This document shows positions 4,540-6,384 of a DNA stretch of 6,384 bases, one piece after another. The DNA comes from Oxalobacteraceae bacterium (GTDB taxonomy: Bacteria; Pseudomonadota; Gammaproteobacteria; Burkholderiales; Burkholderiaceae_D). The number at the start of each line of letters is the position of its first letter. The stretch's first letter is position 1. Where the stretch lies: NCBI GenBank assembly GCA_947446335.1, contig CANFGA010000191.1, positions 1-6,384 on the forward strand. The letters run 5' to 3'. The notes beneath the pieces are model-generated. The model was not told the DNA's origin. It saw nothing but the letters and a program-made list of their open reading frames with translations, and made no database searches. A program made the position numbers and the translations under genes.

Positions 4540-4765
4540 CTCCTGCAGTTGCCTCGAATTCCTGATTGATTCGCACGCTTTCAGCAGCAAGGCGGCGAGA
4601 CAGGAACCTCATGCGATCTGCAATCTGGCGTTCGTTCTTTTCCCGTACTGCATCCCGGATGTACTCAGAAAGAGCCAAGTCGGCTGATTTTGCAAACATG
4701 CGAGTTTGATCTGCGAACTCGCCAGAAGCCCGAAAGGTTAAGGTTTTTTCCGAATGTACGATCAT
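4526..4765 (-). CDS. Ribbon-helix-helix (MazE-like) antitoxin
   Basis: The product has 79 residues from ATG 4765. The N-terminal half (KTLTFRASGEFADQTRMFAK, then SADLALSEYIRDAVREKNER) has the beta strand followed by two helices of an Arc/MetJ-type ribbon-helix-helix DNA-binding fold. The C-terminal half is charged and helical (RMRFLSRRLAAESVRINQEF), the usual toxin-binding region. It directly precedes and overlaps the MazF-like toxin, so it is called as the cognate antitoxin and operon repressor. The start is set by GGAG (4772-4775), 6 bases upstream. The in-frame ATG at 4810 would place the start inside the predicted -10/operator. Sequence similarity to classical MazE (an AbrB-like fold) is not expected; RHH partners of MazF toxins are common. 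Confidence 0.82.
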   Translation of the reverse strand: MIVHSEKTLTFRASGEFADQTRMFAKSADLALSEYIRDAVREKNERQIADRMRFLSRRLAAESVRINQEFEATAGDGIA

Positions 4766-4798
4766 GATGGACTCCAAAAAATTACTATCTTGAATAGA

Positions 4799-4827
4799 AT
4801 AATAGCACAAAATATGTACTATTTAAA
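4799..4827 (-). promoter_or_regulatory. Promoter/operator of the antitoxin-mazF operon
   Basis: On the minus strand TATTAT (4804-4799) is preceded directly by TGC, an extended -10. TTTAAA (4827-4822) lies 17 bases upstream as a weak -35. An imperfect inverted repeat, AATAGCACA (4801-4809) with TGTACTATT (4815-4823), matching at eight of nine positions, covers the -10. This is the expected place for the RHH antitoxin to bind. Confidence 0.6.
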
Positions 4828-4895
4828 TGTAATACATTATCGCAAAAAAATAACTGACGAAGAGCGGACCCTGCTGCACTTTAGCCGTGAGCTAC

Positions 4896-4922
4896 CCATA
4901 ATTTATGGCGTTGAAATTTCAA
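4896..4922. repeat. Two palindromes in the gap between mazEF-like and par operons
   Basis: CCATAA-T-TTATGG (4896-4908) and TTGAAATTTCAA (4911-4922) are perfect palindromes lying two bases apart in the AT-rich divergent gap of about 255 bases (4766-5021). They lie upstream of both operons and could be binding sites, but no binder is indicated. Confidence 0.4.
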
Positions 4923-4957
4923 AATCGCACACAACGTCACAAAAAATTATTTTCAAT

Positions 4958-5003
4958 TTCATCAAAAATGAATATTCATTGAATATAATATGAGATTCAT
5001 TGA
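4958..5003 (+). promoter_or_regulatory. parA promoter and upstream partition-site repeats
   Basis: A perfect TATAAT (4984-4989) lies 32 bases before the parA start; no good -35 is present at normal spacing, suggesting an activated or weak promoter. Around it are a perfect 14-bp palindrome AATGAATATTCATT (4967-4980), ATTCATTGA at 4974-4982 and 4995-5003 (21 bases apart), and TTCAT/ATGAA half-sites at 4958-4962 and 4968-4972. AATGAATATTCA recurs downstream of parA at 5673-5684. This suggests a shared recognition sequence for the RHH protein, acting as operator and possibly part of the centromere. Confidence 0.6.
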
Positions 5004-5021
5004 CTATCGATTGGATTTCAA

Positions 5022-5666
5022 ATGAATGGCAAGATCATCACCGTCGGCAGCACCAAGGGCGGCGTCGGAAAAACTACGCTGGCGCTCAACATTGCGATTG
5101 CGCGTGCGATCGCCGGGCGCGATGTTTGGCTGATCGATGCCGACCGCCAGGGCACCGCCTCGACGGCGCTGGCGATCAGGGGCGAGGCCGGCAAGCTGCC
5201 CGTCATTGCGACGGCGCATTACTCAGACGGCGGCGCGCTGCGCTCCCAGGTTCTGCATCAGCGTAACAAGTTCCAGGACATCGTGATCGATGCAGGCGGG
5301 CGCGACAGCACGGCGCTGCGCGCTGCGCTCGTCCTGTCCGACCTGGTATTGGTGCCGTTCCAGCCGCGCTCGATCGATGTCTGGGCCGTGGCGGACATCG
5401 CAGCCCTGATCGAGGAAGCGCGCGCGATGCGCGACGGCCTGCAAGCGCTGGCGATCCTGAACATGGCCGACACTGCCGGCTCCGATAACGACGATGCCGC
5501 TGCGGCGCTGGCCGACTATCCGGCCATCCAGTATCTGAACACGCCGATCCGGCGCCGCAAGAGCATCGCCAACGCGGCCGGCAATGGCATGTCGGTGCTG
5601 GAACAAACGCCACGCGACGACAAGGCGATCGCCGAACTCAACGCATTGCTTGAAGCTATCTATTGA
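5022..5666 (+). CDS. parA: ParA partition ATPase, type Ib (no N-terminal HTH)
   Basis: The product has 214 residues, typical of short type Ib ParA. The deviant Walker A box KGGVGKTT is at 12-19 with the signature second lysine. DADRQGT (39-45) is the switch I/A' motif and IVIDAGGRD (87-95) the Walker B region. It also has VLVPFQPRSIDVWAV, as in plasmid ParA proteins. Such ATPases bind nucleoid DNA non-specifically when ATP-bound and move plasmid copies when stimulated by the centromere-bound partner. It has no DNA-binding N-terminal domain, so operon repression probably falls to the downstream RHH protein. The ribosome site is weak (GGA, 5013-5015, 6 bases from ATG). The last codons and the TGA stop lie within the 14-bp inverted repeat of the downstream site. 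Confidence 0.93.
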   Translation: MNGKIITVGSTKGGVGKTTLALNIAIARAIAGRDVWLIDADRQGTASTALAIRGEAGKLPVIATAHYSDGGALRSQVLHQRNKFQDIVIDAGGRDSTALRAALVLSDLVLVPFQPRSIDVWAVADIAALIEEARAMRDGLQALAILNMADTAGSDNDDAAAALADYPAIQYLNTPIRRRKSIANAAGNGMSVLEQTPRDDKAIAELNALLEAIY

Positions 5667-5713
5667 ATACTTAATGAATATTCAATAGATAGTCAAAAAA
5701 AATTCAATAGATA
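5656..5713. repeat. Candidate centromere (parS) between parA and parB
   Basis: A perfect 14-bp inverted repeat, CTATCTATTGAATA (5656-5669) and TATTCAATAGATAG (5679-5692), is followed by another direct copy of ATTCAATAGATA at 5702-5713, 22 bases (about two helical turns) after the copy at 5680-5691. The loop and right arm include AATGAATATTCA, also found upstream of parA. Regularly phased short repeats beside the gene for an RHH protein are typical of type Ib centromeres. Functional assignment is inferred. Confidence 0.65.
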
Positions 5714-5740
5714 CTCTACAGAACCAACAGGAATAACATC

Positions 5741-5989
5741 ATGGCGATCACCAAAAAGCCGGCCGGCATCACGAACAATCCGGCCCAAGACAAATTCATC
5801 GAAGCGGCGCCAGACGGCGCCAAGCCCGGCAAGCCTGATGATGAAGGCAGCGTACAAATCACGCTACGCATGAGCCGCGACCAATTGGAGCGCATCAGCC
5901 GCATCGCCAAGCGCCAGGGCATCCCGCGCGCCAGCTACATCAAGCGCTCGGTCTTCATCCAACTCGAAACTGACGAACAAGAAAAATGA
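5741..5989 (+). CDS. Ribbon-helix-helix ParB-like centromere-binding protein
   Basis: The product has 82 residues. The first 36 are Pro/Lys/Gly-rich and probably disordered, the usual place for ParA-stimulating residues in type Ib partners. Residues 37-75 (SVQITLRMSRDQLERISRIA, then KRQGIPRASYIKRSVFIQL) form a clear ribbon-helix-helix: an alternating beta strand, helix A, the GIPRASYIKRSV turn and helix B. The gene follows parA by 74 bases filled with the repeat array it probably binds. A good ribosome site, AGGAA (5729-5733), lies 7 bases from ATG. Context points to the centromere-binding and operon-repressing half of the partition system. The fold is certain enough; no sequence family name can be given by eye. 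Confidence 0.85.
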   Translation: MAITKKPAGITNNPAQDKFIEAAPDGAKPGKPDDEGSVQITLRMSRDQLERISRIAKRQGIPRASYIKRSVFIQLETDEQEK

Positions 5990-5990
5990 A

Positions 5991-6013
5991 GAGAGCCCCC
6001 TGTGGTGGCTCTC
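5991..6013 (+). terminator. Hairpin after the par operon, possible terminator
   Basis: GAGAGCC (5991-5997) pairs perfectly with GGCTCTC (6007-6013), beginning two bases after the stop codon, with two more C-G pairs possible inside the loop. No T-run follows, so it is either a weak intrinsic terminator or an mRNA-stabilising 3' hairpin. Confidence 0.5.
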
Positions 6014-6211
6014 AGAATACACGCGAGGGATTCTCTTGGTTATTCCACTCCAGGTGGAACCACAATACATTGTGGCGGCGCTTAGCTTGCTTCCTTCCTC
6101 GCTAACAGCTAAACCTTACCGATGTTCCGGACTTTCGCTGGCATTCGGCTTGCACCTATGCGGCGTCGGTGCCTCTAGTATACACACGACTGTGTTGTCA
6201 TTAGACGAGCA
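6014..6211. other. Non-coding gap between par operon and recombinase, with two hairpins
   Basis: There is no convincing gene in about 200 bases. TTCCAC-TCCAG-GTGGAA (6043-6059) and CCACAAT-AC-ATTGTGG (6060-6075) are perfect inverted repeats placed end to end. The rest is unremarkable. It lies 3' of the recombinase gene, whereas Tn3-type res sites are normally 5' of the resolvase gene, so calling it a resolution site is not justified from sequence alone. Confidence 0.5.
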
Positions 6212-6384
6212 TTACCGGTCCAGCGCCCGGTAAAGCGTCGAACGATGAACGCCAAGAAGGGATGCAGCATCCTTCACCGTGTGAGTCTCCTGGTCGATCA
6301 GATTGCGGGCATGCGCGATCTGCTCCGGGGCCAGTGTTGGGCGTGGCCCGAACTTCACACCACGCGCCTTGGCCGCCACGCGGC
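6212..6384 (-). CDS. Serine recombinase (resolvase/invertase), C-terminal fragment
   Basis: The frame is open from the right edge of the window to TAA at 6214-6212, giving 56 residues. The visible end begins R-V-A-A-K-A-R-G-V-K-F-G-P-R-P-T-L and continues with DQETHTVKDAASLLGVHRST and LYRALDR. The linker KARGxKFGRxP(T)L followed by a helix-turn-helix with VKDAASLLGVHRSTLYR is the hallmark C-terminal end of Tn3-type resolvases and DNA invertases (PF02796 HTH region). The catalytic N-terminal domain lies outside the window. It could be a plasmid multimer resolvase contributing to stability or the tnpR of an adjacent Tn3-family transposon; the window shows no terminal inverted repeat to decide. 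Glycine-arginine-proline spacing and length are normal for the family. Confidence 0.88.
   Translation of the reverse strand, partial: RVAAKARGVKFGPRPTLAPEQIAHARNLIDQETHTVKDAASLLGVHRSTLYRALDR

Noticed and set aside
4754..4993. Rightward 79-codon ORF over the mazEF/par intergenic region
   Set aside because: It starts inside the antitoxin gene and runs through promoters and palindromes of both operons; AT-rich chance frame.
5203..5613. Leftward frames opposite parA
   Set aside because: Shadow frames of a clear ParA ATPase gene.
5990..6384. Tn3-family terminal inverted repeat near the recombinase
   Set aside because: No sequence resembling a GGGG-type Tn3 terminus is visible, so a transposon boundary is not called.

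Overview
The window looks like the compact backbone of a mobilizable theta-replicating plasmid, most likely from a betaproteobacterium of the Burkholderiales/Oxalobacteraceae kind. That host is an inference from moderate-to-high GC, protein style and the gene set; no rRNA or other phylogenetic marker is present. Almost every gene has a plasmid housekeeping role (transfer, replication, partition, addiction, multimer resolution), and I see no cargo genes.

Layout, left to right. (1) Bases 1-32 hold the first 11 residues (MASYHCSVKVG) of a MobQ/MobA-MobL relaxase reading leftward out of the window. Next is a gene-free gap with a recognisable MobQ (IncQ/Ti-like) oriT at about 81-114, an 8-bp inverted repeat followed by TAAGTGCG|CCTT. 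A rightward TraD-type (PF06412-like) mobilization accessory gene follows, ending at 660. (2) A leftward toxin-first HigB/HigA-type module (1289-673) has a strong promoter overlapping a perfect 16-bp palindrome. (3) A leftward kfrA (2308-1394) has GTTATG repeats over its upstream region. (4) A gene-free stretch of about 600 bases (2309-2926) ends, just past the rep stop codon, in a sequence matching the ColE2-type origin core. (5) A leftward ColE2-type replication initiator/primase gene (3910-2927) follows. Its short leader contains an overlapping 18-codon ORF, a GC hairpin abutting the start codon, and divergent overlapping promoters. One promoter would drive rep. The other could drive a small RNA of about 65 nt ending at a clear terminator (4022-4045). 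(6) A leftward ribbon-helix-helix antitoxin/MazF toxin pair (4765-4138). (7) A rightward type Ib partition operon: parA (5022-5666) plus a ribbon-helix-helix ParB-like protein (5741-5989). Related AATGAATATTCA-type repeats flank parA on both sides and probably serve as operator and centromere. (8) A non-coding gap of about 220 bases with several hairpins, then the C-terminal end of a leftward serine recombinase running off the right edge.

Working together: Rep would prime replication at the origin immediately 3' of its own gene. ParA/RHH would segregate copies, and two addiction modules would penalise loss. KfrA would act as an autoregulated coiled-coil DNA-binding stabiliser, and the recombinase may resolve multimers or belong to a transposon. 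The oriT/relaxase/TraD set would allow mobilization by a helper conjugative plasmid. All calls come from reading the sequence and recalled family features; no database search was run.
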